This document shows, piece after piece, positions 11,682 to 21,197 of a stretch of DNA of 64,000 bases (position 1 is the first letter of the stretch; each line of letters starts with the position of its first letter). Origin of the DNA: JBMDXB01 sp048594885 (lineage in GTDB: Bacteria > Acidobacteriota > Vicinamibacteria > Vicinamibacterales > 2-12-FULL-66-21); the NCBI GenBank assembly GCA_048594885.1, contig JBMDXB010000076.1:1-64000 (forward strand), in the 5' to 3' direction. The translations under genes and the position numbers were made by a program. Below the pieces are notes generated by a model. That model was not told the DNA's origin and searched no databases. It saw only the letters and a list, made by a program, of their open reading frames with translations.

Positions 11682-12410
11682 GTGTCCCGAGACTACATCG
11701 ACTTCATCTCGGCTTACTGCGACCGCTGGTGCGAGCGGTGCGCGTTCACCAGCCGCTGTTCCGCGTATGCCATCGAGGTCGCGACGGCAATGTGCGGCGG
11801 CGACTTCGAAGCGGGGCTGGAGCTGGCGGTCGGGCGCGCGGCAACGCCGGACGAAGGGCCGCAGCCCCGGCCGGACTTCGATCCGCTGATCGAAGAGCCG
11901 AGCGAAGCGGAACTCGCGCGCTTCCGTCGGGAAGAGGATGCGCGCGCGGAACGTGTCGGGGAGTCGCACATCAGCACGATGGCCACCATCGCGGGAGTGC
12001 TCGCGCACCGCTGGCTGGACGATCATCGCGAGCGGGTCGTTGCCGGTGCCGACATCGTCGTCCGCGACGCCATAGAAACCATTGCGTGGGATTGCTATCT
12101 GATCGCGGCGAAGCTGCACCGTGCGCTCAGAGGACGCGACGCTGCCGAGCGCGGCGAGGAGTGGGCCGACGACGACCACCCTGTCCAGAATGACTGGAAC
12201 GGGTCCGCCAAGGTCGCCCTGATCAGCATCGAGCGCTCTCTCATCGCGTGGGAGACCATCGCAAAGGCGACGGGCGATTCGGAGGCGGCGCAGCAAGCGG
12301 ACCGGCTCGTCGATCTGCGCGACGCCGTGGATCTGGAGTTTCCGGACGCGCGCAAGTTCGTCCGGCCGGGGTTCGACGATGGGCGGCGGAGGCTCTCGAA
12401 ACTTTCATGA
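11682..12410 (+). CDS. Conserved hypothetical with N-terminal cysteine cluster
   Basis: A 242-residue protein starting at GTG 11682, chosen because the sense upstream belongs to the decayed neighbour. The N-terminus has four cysteines in a compact cluster (YCDRWCERCAFTSRCSAY, residues about 11-26), suggesting a zinc or Fe-S site. A long helical region follows, with an ISTMATIAGVLAHRWLDDHRERV segment, a WDCYLIAAKLHRALRG helix and a C-terminal amphipathic segment. No signal peptide is present, so it is probably cytoplasmic. No function is recognised. The next gene starts 70 nt downstream. Confidence 0.6.
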   Translation: MSRDYIDFISAYCDRWCERCAFTSRCSAYAIEVATAMCGGDFEAGLELAVGRAATPDEGPQPRPDFDPLIEEPSEAELARFRREEDARAERVGESHISTMATIAGVLAHRWLDDHRERVVAGADIVVRDAIETIAWDCYLIAAKLHRALRGRDAAERGEEWADDDHPVQNDWNGSAKVALISIERSLIAWETIAKATGDSEAAQQADRLVDLRDAVDLEFPDARKFVRPGFDDGRRRLSKLS

Positions 12411-12480
12411 AAGGCAAGCCAAGCGGGCCGGTTGGACGCAGCAGGATTTGCAGTGTGCCCGTTGCGTTAGCATTACGGTC

Positions 12481-13881
12481 ATGACGGATGCCGGTCGCGT
12501 GCGGATACTGAAGGGGCTGTTGCGCTTCGGCGGCGTACTCACCGGCAGCGCGTTCCTGGCAGTGCTGCTGCCGGCGGACACGATGGCTGCAATCCATCGC
12601 GAGCTGGGCCTCGGGGAGCTGCCGCGTGCGCCGGTCGTGGACTACCTCGCGCGCTCCGTCGCGGCGTTCTATGGTTTCCACGGCGTGCTGCTGTTCGTCG
12701 TCGCGTCGGATCCGGTCCGCTTCAGGCCGTTCGTCACCTACGCGTCGGTGTTCAGCATCGTGTTCGGGGCGATGCTGGTGGCCATCGATCTGCACGCCGG
12801 CATGCCCCCGTGGTGGACGTCTTTCGAAGGACCGCCGGTGATCGTCATCGGCATCACCCTCGCCGTGCTGAATCGGCGCCCCCGCGTGACGCGCGCCGCC
12901 GCGCCGCTGATGATGGTCCTGGCGGTGTTTCTCGCGGGGGTGCCTGCAGCCGGTATCGCTGCGCAGCACCGGTCGCCGGGCAACCCGATCCTGCCGGGCT
13001 GGTACGCGGATCCCGAGGTGCACGTGTTCGCGGGCCGATACTGGATCTACCCGACCTACTCCGCGCCGTACGACGAGCAGACGTTCATGGACGCGTTCTC
13101 GTCTGCCGATCTCGTCACCTGGACGAAGCACTCGCGCATTCTCGACACGTCCCGCGTGAAGTGGGCGACACGCGCGATGTGGGCGCCGTCGATTGTGGAG
13201 AAGGACGGATGGTATTACCTGTTCTTCGGCGCCAACGACATTCAAAAAGACGGGCAGCCTGGCGGCATCGGCGTGGCACGCTCGCGGCGCCCGGACGGCC
13301 CGTTCGAGGATCATCTCGGCCGTCCGCTCATCGACAGGTTTCACAACGGCGCGCAGCCCATCGATCAATTCGTCTTCAAAGACCGTGACGGCGCCTGGTA
13401 CATCGTCTACGGCGGCTGGCGGCACTGCAACATCGCGCGGCTGACGGACGACTTCACGGGCTTCGTGCCGTTTCCCGACGGCACGATCTTCCGCGAGATC
13501 ACTCCGGAGGGTTACGTGGAGGGCGCCTTCATGCTGATGAAGGACGGGAAGTACTACTTCATGTGGTCCGAAGGCGGCTGGACGGGCCCCAACTACGCCG
13601 TCGCCTACGCCATCGGCACTTCACCGTTCGGCCCGTTCACGCGAGTGGGGAGGATCCTGCAGCAGGACCCATCCGTTGCCACCGGTGCGGGGCATCACTC
13701 GGTGCTGCAGTCGCCCAGCGGCAAATGGTACATCGTCTATCATCGGCGGCCGCTCGGCGAGAAGGATCGCAACCACCGCGTCGTCTGCATCGATGACCTG
13801 CGGTTCGACGCGGCCGGCACGATTCTGCCGGTCGTCATCACGCAGACGGGCGTCGCGGCTGACCCGATAGTTTCCCGGTAG
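12481..13881 (+). CDS. Membrane domain fused to exported GH43 glycosidase
   Basis: A 466-residue frame. Residues 1-130 form a four-helix membrane domain (LLRFGGVLTGSAFLAVLLPA, FYGFHGVLLFVVAS, FSIVFGAMLVAIDL, VIVIGITLAVL). A signal-peptide-like stretch follows near residues 143-161 (PLMMVLAVFLAGVPAAGIAAQ). The rest is a five-bladed GH43 domain. The GH43 residues are visible: catalytic base Asp in WYADPEV, and acid Glu in the EGAF motif near residue 344. GH43 enzymes cleave beta-xylosides or alpha-L-arabinofuranosides. ATG 12481 is supported by TAGCAT at 12468-12473, a -10 only 7 nt upstream. The two parts are normally separate proteins, so this is a fusion or two in-frame genes with the second starting near 12908. 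Confidence 0.75.
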   Translation: MTDAGRVRILKGLLRFGGVLTGSAFLAVLLPADTMAAIHRELGLGELPRAPVVDYLARSVAAFYGFHGVLLFVVASDPVRFRPFVTYASVFSIVFGAMLVAIDLHAGMPPWWTSFEGPPVIVIGITLAVLNRRPRVTRAAAPLMMVLAVFLAGVPAAGIAAQHRSPGNPILPGWYADPEVHVFAGRYWIYPTYSAPYDEQTFMDAFSSADLVTWTKHSRILDTSRVKWATRAMWAPSIVEKDGWYYLFFGANDIQKDGQPGGIGVARSRRPDGPFEDHLGRPLIDRFHNGAQPIDQFVFKDRDGAWYIVYGGWRHCNIARLTDDFTGFVPFPDGTIFREITPEGYVEGAFMLMKDGKYYFMWSEGGWTGPNYAVAYAIGTSPFGPFTRVGRILQQDPSVATGAGHHSVLQSPSGKWYIVYHRRPLGEKDRNHRVVCIDDLRFDAAGTILPVVITQTGVAADPIVSR

Positions 13882-13907
13882 CGAGCACTGGCGCGGTCGA
13901 GCGACCG

Positions 13908-14246
13908 TCATTCGTGGTCCGAATCGCGGTCTCTGAGGGCCCGCCGCGGATACTCCGGCGGCAAGTCGGCCGACCGCACGAATCCGGCCGGGCGCTTCTT
14001 CGTCGCAGGCCGGAGGATCCAGGCCTTCTCGAACAGTTCCTGATAGCTGGGTTGCCGGTCGTCGAGGTACTCCGAGCACGACGTCACCTTGAACGACACG
14101 GGAATGCTGCTGTCCATCATCGTCGCGGTACAGAGGACAATCTCCTCGTCCAGGCGGCGTCCGCGTATAATGCGCGAGAACCTGCAGGTATCGCAGAGGC
14201 TCTCGCCTGTCTGTGCACTCGTCCCTCGATAGATCTTGATCAGCAT
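13908..14246 (-). CDS. Conserved hypothetical, CxxC-containing (112 aa)
   Basis: A 112-residue protein read from ATG 14246 (a second ATG at 14255 would add three residues). The N-terminus has a CDTCRFSRIIRG motif with another Cys after DEEIVLC, and a later TSCSEY. The spacing suggests a small metal-binding ribbon. The C-terminal third is basic and ends in a charged tail. No family function is recognised. It converges on the GH43 gene (26 nt between stops) and diverges from the Fe-S protein gene at 14430. Confidence 0.6.
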   Translation of the reverse strand: MLIKIYRGTSAQTGESLCDTCRFSRIIRGRRLDEEIVLCTATMMDSSIPVSFKVTSCSEYLDDRQPSYQELFEKAWILRPATKKRPAGFVRSADLPPEYPRRALRDRDSDHE

Positions 14247-14429
14247 CGTGTCCATCCTCGCTCTGCGAATCTGCATCGCGCAGGCCATGCCGACGGATGC
14301 GGACTTTGGCCGAAAAACACGGACTTTTCGTCCGGTTCGCGAAACGAGGCTGCGCTTTGTGCAACACCGGCGCTGACGCAGTGAGGCAGAATGTGCGACA
14401 GGCGGTCGTGGCACTCGTGGAGGCGACCG

Positions 14430-15734
14430 ATGGGACATCTCGCCGCAAAGGACATCTGGCGGAAGGTCGGAGTCAAGATCGACGGTCTCACCGTGAGGGT
14501 GCCGTGGAACGAGACCCTGCACCGAATTCTCCGGGAGCTCTATTCGCCGGACGAAGCTGACGTCTTCGTCCGGATGCCGTACACCCTCTCCACACTCGAT
14601 CGCATCGCCAGAATCACCCAATACGATCCGGCGAAGCTGCGCACGTTGCTCGAGGGTCTCGCGGACAAGGGGCTCGTGATCGATCTCTGCATCCGCGACG
14701 AGTACCACTACATGCCGAGTCCGTTGTTCATCGGCGTCTTCGAGTTCACGATGATGCGCAGCGGACCAGGCGCCGATTCGCGCACGCTCGGGAGGCTGTT
14801 TCACGAGTACCTGAGCGACGGCGCGGCGTTCGCCAGGAATTTCAAGGGCGCGGCTCAGGTCTCGCCGATTCGCGCGCTGCCACATGCGGAGTCACTCGGC
14901 GACCATGTCGAGATTCTCGATTACGAGAAGGCGGCCGCCATTGTCGAGAACAGCGACCGCTTCGCCGTAGGCATCTGCTCCTGCCGCCACGAGAAGCTGC
15001 ACGCGGGAGCGAAGCGCTGCAAGGATCCGCTGGAGGTCTGCTCCAGCTACGGCCGCGGTGCGGATTACCTCATTCGTCACCGCCTCGCGCGCGAGTCGTC
15101 CAGGAGCGAGATGCTGGAGAACCTGGCGCGATCGAAAGAGCGCGGCAACGTACTGTCGGCCGACAACATCCAGAAGCAGGTCAGCTTCATCTGCCATTGC
15201 TGCCCGTGCTGCTGCAACGTTCTTCAGGCCGTCAGCACGTTCGGCTGTCCCAACGCCATCGTCACCTCGTCGTTCATCGCGCAGCCGGATGCCAGCCGGT
15301 GCCGCGGCTGCCCGACCTGCGCCCAGGGCTGTCCGATCAAGGCCATCGAGATGGTGCCGCTGGATCCTCCGGAGCCGAAGCGAAAGAAGGCGCCGCGGGT
15401 GGACGAGCGGCTGTGCATCGGATGCGGCGTCTGCGGTCTCAAATGCCGATTCGGCGCGATGAAGCTGCACAAGCGCGCCCAGCGCGTGATTCACCCGGAG
15501 ACGACATTCGAGCGCGTCATGCTGCAGTGCCTCGAGGCTGGCACCTTGCAGAATCAGTTGTTCGACAATCCGGGCAGCCTGTCGCAGTCTGCCGTTCGTT
15601 CGATTCTCGGCGCCTTCCTCGGGCTTCCGCCGGTCAAGATGGCGTTGATGAGCGACGCACTGCGGTCGCGATTCCTCAGTGCGATGAAGACCGGTGCGAA
15701 GTGGCGAGGCAGCCAGGAGCTGACGACGCTGTAG
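14430..15734 (+). CDS. Multi-cluster 4Fe-4S protein with winged-helix N-terminus
   Basis: A 434-residue protein from ATG 14430, which has GGAGG 7 nt upstream. The N-terminal 100 residues look like a helix-turn-helix fold (TLSTLDRIARITQYDPAKLRTLLEGLADKGLV). Two ferredoxin 4Fe-4S motifs lie near residues 291-350: CRGCPTCAQGCP and CIGCGVCGLKC. Additional cysteines occur upstream (ICSCRHEK and CHCCPCCC), so further clusters are likely. Such proteins act as electron-transfer or sensing modules; the partner is not evident nearby. No signal peptide is seen, so it is cytoplasmic. Confidence 0.75.
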   Translation: MGHLAAKDIWRKVGVKIDGLTVRVPWNETLHRILRELYSPDEADVFVRMPYTLSTLDRIARITQYDPAKLRTLLEGLADKGLVIDLCIRDEYHYMPSPLFIGVFEFTMMRSGPGADSRTLGRLFHEYLSDGAAFARNFKGAAQVSPIRALPHAESLGDHVEILDYEKAAAIVENSDRFAVGICSCRHEKLHAGAKRCKDPLEVCSSYGRGADYLIRHRLARESSRSEMLENLARSKERGNVLSADNIQKQVSFICHCCPCCCNVLQAVSTFGCPNAIVTSSFIAQPDASRCRGCPTCAQGCPIKAIEMVPLDPPEPKRKKAPRVDERLCIGCGVCGLKCRFGAMKLHKRAQRVIHPETTFERVMLQCLEAGTLQNQLFDNPGSLSQSAVRSILGAFLGLPPVKMALMSDALRSRFLSAMKTGAKWRGSQELTTL

Positions 15735-15762
15735 GAGCGTCCGGATTCGCAGGTGGCGAGTC

Positions 15763-16203
15763 CTAGCGGAGCACGCCTCGCATTCCCATGGCGTGCGAAT
15801 ACCAGCTGAAGAACAGCAGCAGGATCGCAATCACCGCACTCACGAGGGCCATCATGCCGCCCATGACGGCGCCGCCGTCCGTGAGCACGTACGTGTAAAG
15901 CAGGCTGACGACAAACGCCGCCAGCGACACGACGAAGACAGGAAACGCCAGCTTTCGACGGAGCAGGAGAAGGATCGAAGCGAGGAACGCTCCCCACACG
16001 CCGATCGCCCAATCGGCAGTCATCCAGGCAGGCATGTTCTGATAGTGAGCAACCTGGGCTGGCGTCATCCCTGTGCTGGCCATGTACTTCTCGCCCTGTG
16101 CCATCGCCATCACGAAGTCGAACGCTCCGATGGCGTTGAACAGCACGGCAATCACGCCGACCAGCCAGAGATGCCAGGGTGTCTTGGTGCTCTTGTCGCT
16201 CAT
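15763..16203 (-). CDS. Four-helix integral membrane protein (146 aa)
   Basis: A 146-residue protein with four transmembrane segments (residues about 12-32, 61-80, 86-107, 113-135) and a short soluble loop with the motif EKYMASTGMTPAQVAHYQNMPAWM. This pattern occurs in a widespread small family sometimes labelled sugar transporter without evidence; no function is assigned here. ATG at 16201-16203. It converges with the Fe-S protein gene 28 nt away. Confidence 0.65.
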   Translation of the reverse strand: MSDKSTKTPWHLWLVGVIAVLFNAIGAFDFVMAMAQGEKYMASTGMTPAQVAHYQNMPAWMTADWAIGVWGAFLASILLLLRRKLAFPVFVVSLAAFVVSLLYTYVLTDGGAVMGGMMALVSAVIAILLLFFSWYSHAMGMRGVLR

Positions 16204-16353
16204 GTCGTTCCCGAGAGTCCGAGCTCCGATACGCTACTGCACGTGCCGCTCGCGTGGCAATGCTGGTCGGCGGTCTGCCGCCGGGTGCGGGGCATGCTAA
16301 CATGCGCGCCTTTCGACATCGGCCGTGCCTGTAACGGCAAAGCGAGGTGTCCG

Positions 16354-16557
16354 ATGGAATTAGCGGAAGTTGGCGGGCGTTACGCGGTCGGCTGGGGAAC
16401 GCTGGCGCTGATCAATGCGGGTCTGGCTCAGGCCAAGGGACGGAGCCGGCTCGCGTGGTTCCTCGCGTCGTTGTTTCTCGGTCCGATCGCCACGTTTCTG
16501 ATCGTCGTCACCGACAACCCAACGAGGTCAGCGGTCCCCCAGGTCAGCGGCAAATAA
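16354..16557 (+). CDS. Small membrane protein (67 aa)
   Basis: A 67-residue protein starting at ATG 16354. It has a hydrophobic N-terminal helix and a second helix LAWFLASLFLGPIATFLIVV with the GP-x-A kink typical of small membrane proteins. Upstream TGCTAACAT at 16298-16306 could be an extended -10. It may share a transcript with the esterase 14 nt downstream. Confidence 0.55.
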   Translation: MELAEVGGRYAVGWGTLALINAGLAQAKGRSRLAWFLASLFLGPIATFLIVVTDNPTRSAVPQVSGK

Positions 16558-16571
16558 GAAGGTTGGCGCAT

Positions 16572-17462
16572 ATGGTCATCTGCATCGTTGCGGCGCTCGC
16601 GATCCACGTGGCGGCGGCACGAGACGTTGCGATCCAACCGCAGCCCCTCGCGATCGACGGCGCCCTGAGCCGAGTCTACAAATCCGTCGAAAGCGTCGAT
16701 CTCCGCCTGCACATCTTCAATCCGCCACAACACGCCACCGACGCTGCCACCCCGGCTATCGTCTTCTTCTTCGGCGGCGGCTGGATGGCCGGAACGGTCA
16801 ATCAGTTCGTGCCCCAGGCCAGGCACTTCGCAAGTCGTGGAATGGTGGCGATCGTCGCGGACTACCGCGTGTTCAGCCGCCACAAGACGACGCCGTTCGA
16901 AGCGATTGCGGACGGCAAGTCAGCGATCCGTTGGGTGCGGGCGCATGCGAAGGAGCTCGGTATCGATCCCGGACGCATCGCGGCGGCGGGAGGATCTTCG
17001 GGTGGTCACGTCGCACTCAGCACGGCAGTCCTGGACGGATTCGACGAGGCCGCCAAGGACAAAGGCGTCAGCTCACGGCCCAATGCGCTCGTGCTGTTCA
17101 ACCCCGTCGTCGATACGACCGCGGAGTCGGACGCGGCGCGTAGCGGCGGCCGCGGAGCGGAAGCGTTCAAGGCCAGGTTCGGCGAGCGCGGGCGGGAGGC
17201 TTCACCGTTTCACCATCTCCGCCCGGGTCTCGTGCCGACGCTGATTCTTCACGGCAAGGCCGACACGACGATTCCCTACTCGGATGTGGAGCGATTCTGC
17301 GCCCAGGCCAGAAAGCTGGGGGATCGCTGTGAACTCGTAGGCTATGACGCCGCTCCCCATGGCTTCTTCAATCCGCAGCGGGAGGAAGGGAAGTGGTACC
17401 GCGCCACGCTCGCCGAGGCCGATCGGTTCCTGACTGGGATCGGGTATCTGCGGTCTCATTAG
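16572..17462 (+). CDS. Exported alpha/beta-hydrolase (acetyl esterase type)
   Basis: A 296-residue protein from ATG 16572 with a short hydrophobic leader. It has the hormone-sensitive-lipase/esterase layout: oxyanion-hole region FFGGGWMAG near residue 62, nucleophile elbow GGSSGGH near 144-150, acid in HGKADTTIPY and base His in APHGFF. The likely reaction is hydrolysis of short acyl esters such as acetylated sugars. Its 3' end overlaps the convergent amidohydrolase gene by 95 nt, an unusually long antisense overlap of coding sequence. Confidence 0.8.
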   Translation: MVICIVAALAIHVAAARDVAIQPQPLAIDGALSRVYKSVESVDLRLHIFNPPQHATDAATPAIVFFFGGGWMAGTVNQFVPQARHFASRGMVAIVADYRVFSRHKTTPFEAIADGKSAIRWVRAHAKELGIDPGRIAAAGGSSGGHVALSTAVLDGFDEAAKDKGVSSRPNALVLFNPVVDTTAESDAARSGGRGAEAFKARFGERGREASPFHHLRPGLVPTLILHGKADTTIPYSDVERFCAQARKLGDRCELVGYDAAPHGFFNPQREEGKWYRATLAEADRFLTGIGYLRSH

Positions 17463-20400
17463 ACCCGCTGCGTGTAGGCGCCGTCGCCGGGGGCTCCAGC
17501 TTCCACCACCACTGCGGTCCCAGCGCCTTCTGACGCGGATACGTCTCGTTCAACGTCGCCGCGTCGTAGAGCCGTCCGTTCTTCATGACCGCCGCGATCC
17601 TCGCGGTGTTCTTGATGTCGTCGAGGGGATTGGCGTCGAGGACGATGAGGTCGGCGAGCTTCCCGACTTCAAGCGAGCCGAGATCTCTCGCGAAGCCGAT
17701 CGCGTCGGCGCTGTCGATGGTCGCCGCACGCAGCACGGAGTGCGGCTTCATGCCGCCGGACGCCATCATCCACAGCTCCCAGTGCGTGCCGATCCCCTGC
17801 ACCTCGCCGTGTGAGCCGAGGCCGACCTTGCCGCCTCCGTTCACCCACTTGGTGAGCTGCTTCGCGTGGAGCGGGAACACATACTGGTCAGCTCGGTTCC
17901 AGTCGGTGCTCTTCCACTTGTCGAGCTCGTCGTGTGGGGTGAAGCGGCGAAGCCGCTGCTCCTGATCGACGTTCGTTCCGTTCGTCAGGTAGTGCTGCCG
18001 GCCGATCGGTCCGCCGTAGCTGACGATCAGGGTCGGCGTGTAGGTGATCTTGCTCGCCGCGCCGAGCCGCACGACGTCGTTGAAGAACGGGCTGATCGGC
18101 AGCGTGTGCTCCAGGCCGGCGTAGCCGTCCTGCATCAGCGTCAGGTTCATCGTGAAGTTCGACCCGCCTTCGGTCGTCGGCGTGAGGCCCAGCTCCTTTG
18201 CGGCCATGATCACCCACTGACGCACTTTCCGGTCGCCGACCATGTATTGCTTGATCGTCTTCGTGTTGTAGTGGTCCGCGTAGCGCCGCAGGACGTCGCG
18301 CGCGTCGTCGAGGCTGCGGATGTTGTCGGCGGCGAAGACGCCGGGTCCGGTCGAGTACAGCCGTGGGCCGATCAACTGGCCGGTGTCCATCAGGTCCTGA
18401 TACGTCAGCGCGTCCTCCGACGATGTCTGCGGATCCCGCTGCGTCGTGACGCCGAACGCGAGCTGCGCAAGGAACTGGGACACCTGGCTCCGGTGCACGC
18501 CCCACGCGACCCACGTGTGCGCATGGATGTCGACGAGCCCAGGCATGATCGTCTTGCCGGCCAGATTGCGGACAACCGCGCCCGCGGGGATCGGCACCTT
18601 GCCGCTCGGACCGATCGCCGTGATGCGGTTGTCGGTGATCACGATGTCGCCGCGCGCGATCACTTCGTCGCCCTTCATGGTGATCAGCCGCGCGTTGCGC
18701 AGCGCGATGGTGCCTTTCGGCTTGTCCTTGTCGACGACGATCTCGACGTCCACACGGTGCGGTTCGTATTCGAGCGTCGCGATCTTCGGAGTCGCAGGCT
18801 TCTGCCCGACCGGCTTCTCCGTCGCCGGCTTGTCGGTCGACGGTTTCTCGGTTGCCGGCTTCCCGGTGGAAGACGGGGCAGCAGCCCGCTCGGCCTCGGT
18901 CTCGGCCTTGATGCGGTTCGCAAGATCCACTTCTGCCTGCATGGCGATGTCGTGGACGAAGAAGCTGCGGCCGATCGAGAAGTACGCCGCCTGGCTGTCG
19001 CCGGTCCACCCAATGAAGTCGCCGCCGACTTTCGTCAACCGCCATGTCGGCACGGACGATGACGAGGCTGCCGATACGGTTGGCGCTGTGCCGGCAACCG
19101 GCGGCACGGTGATCATGTAGACGTTGCGGTTGGCGCGCACGAGCGCCCGCTTGCCGTCGGGAGACAAGACGACCTCGTCAGGCGTCGGCGGCGGCCCTGG
19201 CGGCGCGCCCGGCTGCGGCGGCGGCGCCGGCGCCGTGACCTTGACGATCGGCTTGATGTCGGTGCCGTCGTAGCGCATCGACAGCAGCCCCTCGGAACCG
19301 GCCCAGATGTAGACGCGGTTCGGATCCGGACCGACGTGCGGCGCCTCGCGACCCTGCTGCGTCGATCCGCCGGCCGCCCAGGCGATGCGCGAAACGGTTC
19401 CGCCGGCCGACGGCAGCCACACGTACTCGAGCTCCGCTGCCCCGCCGTGGCTGCCGAAATCCTCCAGCGTGCGCAGGCGGTGCATCTTCGATCCACGCAC
19501 GCCGATCAGGCGCGAACCGTCACGCGAGTAGGAGAGCCTGTCGTAGAACGCCGCGACCGGGGTGAGCCGCTCAGGCTGTCCGCTGCCGTCGGCGCGAACA
19601 CGGTAGATGCGGCCGCCTTCGTCGTCATTCCACGTCACGTAGGAGATGAACTGTCCGTCAGGCGACCACACCGGACCGTGTTCGATGTCGGTAGCGGTCG
19701 TGAGGCGCCGCGCGTTCCGGATCGTCGCGACGAGCCCCGGCGCCGGTTGGGCGGCCGGCTTGTCCGGCGCTGCGGCGTCCGCACTCTTTTCCTGGTCGCC
19801 GCTCGGAGCCGCAGGCTTCTCCCTCTTCGTCCCGCGCCCGTGCGGCAGATCGGCGATCCACAACCGATCGAGCGCGGTGAAAGCCACTCGTTTGCCATCC
19901 GGTGACGGACGCGCGCCTCGGATTTGTGACACCCTGAGCGTCTCGTCGTTGATCGGATAGTCGAACTTCACGAACGGGCCAAGCTGCTGCTCGACCTTCG
20001 CGGTGAACGGGATCTCGACCGCTTCGCCTGTCGGTATGGACACGCGCCAGATCTTGCCGTCGTAGCTCGTGATCAGCGATTTCGAATCCGGAGTGAACGC
20101 CGACTTGGGGTAGACGTCGCGATCGCGCGCGCCGCCGCCCTGGCTGTCGTCACGCTGTACGTCCATCCTCAGCCAGTGGTCTTCGCCGGTCGACAGGTCG
20201 ATCAGCTTCAGCGTCTGTCTCGCATCGTACCGGGTGGAGTAGACGAGCCACTTTCCATCGGGACTCGGAACCGGACGGAACGCCCCTTCGTGCTCGTGCG
20301 TGCGGACGAGCAGGCGGCCGGTCTCGCGATCGAGTTGCGCGATTTGATAGGGAGCGACGACGCGCGGCGTACTGCGGTGCGGCGCATGCGGATCGTAGTC

Positions 20401-21108
20401 GGGATGCGATTCGTCTTCGATGCGGCGCGCGGTCAATCCCGGCCGCACACTGCCGCGTACGTTCACCCACAGAGAATCACGGTCCTTGCCAAACGCGGGA
20501 CCGAGGATTGCCGGCGCCGCCGGAATGGCCGGAGTGGGGCTCGCCGCAGGTGTGGGACCGCTGCTCGTGCCCGTCATCTGCACGCCGCTGCCGCCGGACT
20601 CGTGGTACATCCAGAGCTGCGCGCCCTTCGCGGCGATCAGGTACTCGCCATCGGGTGTCCACGTCGGCGACATGTAGCTCTCGCGCTCGGTCGTCGTGAT
20701 CGCGCGCGGCTTGGTGCCGTCGGCGTTGGCCACCCAGACGTTCTCCGAGCCGTTCCGATCGCTGACGAACACCAGCTTCTTGCCGTCCGGCGAGAAGGCC
20801 GGCTGCATGTCGTACGCCTGTCCGCTGGTGATCCGGGTCGCCTCGCCGCCGGCGATCGGCAGCGTGTAGAGATCTCCCAGCAGCTCGAACACGATCGTCT
20901 TGCCGTCGGGCGACAGGTCGAGCGACAGCCACGTGGCCTCGGACGTGGTGAAGGCGAGCGGCCTCTCCGTGATGAGCGGAAGCCCCTTGTTCTTCACGGC
21001 ATCGGCTGCCGCCTTGTCGTTCTGCGCCAGCGTCTGCGCCAGCGGCGCGTACGGCATGAGCAGAACGACGGAGAGCAGAGCGAGCAGGCGGCGGGCGAGT
21101 CTCGGCAT
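17368..21108 (-). CDS. Exported TolB-propeller/amidohydrolase fusion
   Basis: A 1246-residue protein. A signal peptide (residues 1-24) is followed by a TolB/PD40 beta-propeller over roughly residues 50-700, with repeats of the type SPDGKxLVF. The C-terminal amidohydrolase has metal ligands in GLVDIHAHTW near residue 860, later His in EHTLPISPF and GSHGEVQGIGTH, and ends DLIVLDANPLDD. This architecture is common in Acidobacteriota and usually annotated as imidazolonepropionase-like or prolidase-like. Substrates are probably peptides or cyclic amides; none can be named from sequence. A Lys/Pro-rich linker of TEKPATEK type joins the halves. The last about 30 residues overlap the esterase gene antisense. 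Confidence 0.85.
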   Translation of the reverse strand: MPRLARRLLALLSVVLLMPYAPLAQTLAQNDKAAADAVKNKGLPLITERPLAFTTSEATWLSLDLSPDGKTIVFELLGDLYTLPIAGGEATRITSGQAYDMQPAFSPDGKKLVFVSDRNGSENVWVANADGTKPRAITTTERESYMSPTWTPDGEYLIAAKGAQLWMYHESGGSGVQMTGTSSGPTPAASPTPAIPAAPAILGPAFGKDRDSLWVNVRGSVRPGLTARRIEDESHPDYDPHAPHRSTPRVVAPYQIAQLDRETGRLLVRTHEHEGAFRPVPSPDGKWLVYSTRYDARQTLKLIDLSTGEDHWLRMDVQRDDSQGGGARDRDVYPKSAFTPDSKSLITSYDGKIWRVSIPTGEAVEIPFTAKVEQQLGPFVKFDYPINDETLRVSQIRGARPSPDGKRVAFTALDRLWIADLPHGRGTKREKPAAPSGDQEKSADAAAPDKPAAQPAPGLVATIRNARRLTTATDIEHGPVWSPDGQFISYVTWNDDEGGRIYRVRADGSGQPERLTPVAAFYDRLSYSRDGSRLIGVRGSKMHRLRTLEDFGSHGGAAELEYVWLPSAGGTVSRIAWAAGGSTQQGREAPHVGPDPNRVYIWAGSEGLLSMRYDGTDIKPIVKVTAPAPPPQPGAPPGPPPTPDEVVLSPDGKRALVRANRNVYMITVPPVAGTAPTVSAASSSSVPTWRLTKVGGDFIGWTGDSQAAYFSIGRSFFVHDIAMQAEVDLANRIKAETEAERAAAPSSTGKPATEKPSTDKPATEKPVGQKPATPKIATLEYEPHRVDVEIVVDKDKPKGTIALRNARLITMKGDEVIARGDIVITDNRITAIGPSGKVPIPAGAVVRNLAGKTIMPGLVDIHAHTWVAWGVHRSQVSQFLAQLAFGVTTQRDPQTSSEDALTYQDLMDTGQLIGPRLYSTGPGVFAADNIRSLDDARDVLRRYADHYNTKTIKQYMVGDRKVRQWVIMAAKELGLTPTTEGGSNFTMNLTLMQDGYAGLEHTLPISPFFNDVVRLGAASKITYTPTLIVSYGGPIGRQHYLTNGTNVDQEQRLRRFTPHDELDKWKSTDWNRADQYVFPLHAKQLTKWVNGGGKVGLGSHGEVQGIGTHWELWMMASGGMKPHSVLRAATIDSADAIGFARDLGSLEVGKLADLIVLDANPLDDIKNTARIAAVMKNGRLYDAATLNETYPRQKALGPQWWWKLEPPATAPTRSGSNETADTRSQSGTDRPRRAWRGTTSLPPAAD

Positions 21109-21133
21109 AAAACCCCCTGAATACGAGCCGCCG

Positions 21134-21139
21134 ATTATA
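21134..21139 (-). promoter_or_regulatory. Probable -10 element (TATAAT) of the amidohydrolase gene
   Basis: On the minus strand this reads TATAAT, 25 nt before the ATG at 21108, with AGGGGG as a Shine-Dalgarno close to the start. No good -35 hexamer is seen at 16-18 nt spacing. Confidence 0.4.
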
Positions 21140-21197
21140 TCCGCGATAGAATTCCTCCGGAGTCCGAAGCAGAAGAGAGCGTTACGGTGAGCTTGAC

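Noticed and set aside
12379..12480. Upstream start at 12379 for the GH43 fusion
   Set aside because: It would overlap the preceding gene. ATG 12481 follows a -10-like TAGCAT and begins the membrane domain properly.
12241..13425. Minus-strand frame over the GH43 gene
   Set aside because: Antisense shadow of the glycosidase; a similar shadow arises at the truncated copy because the DNA is duplicated.
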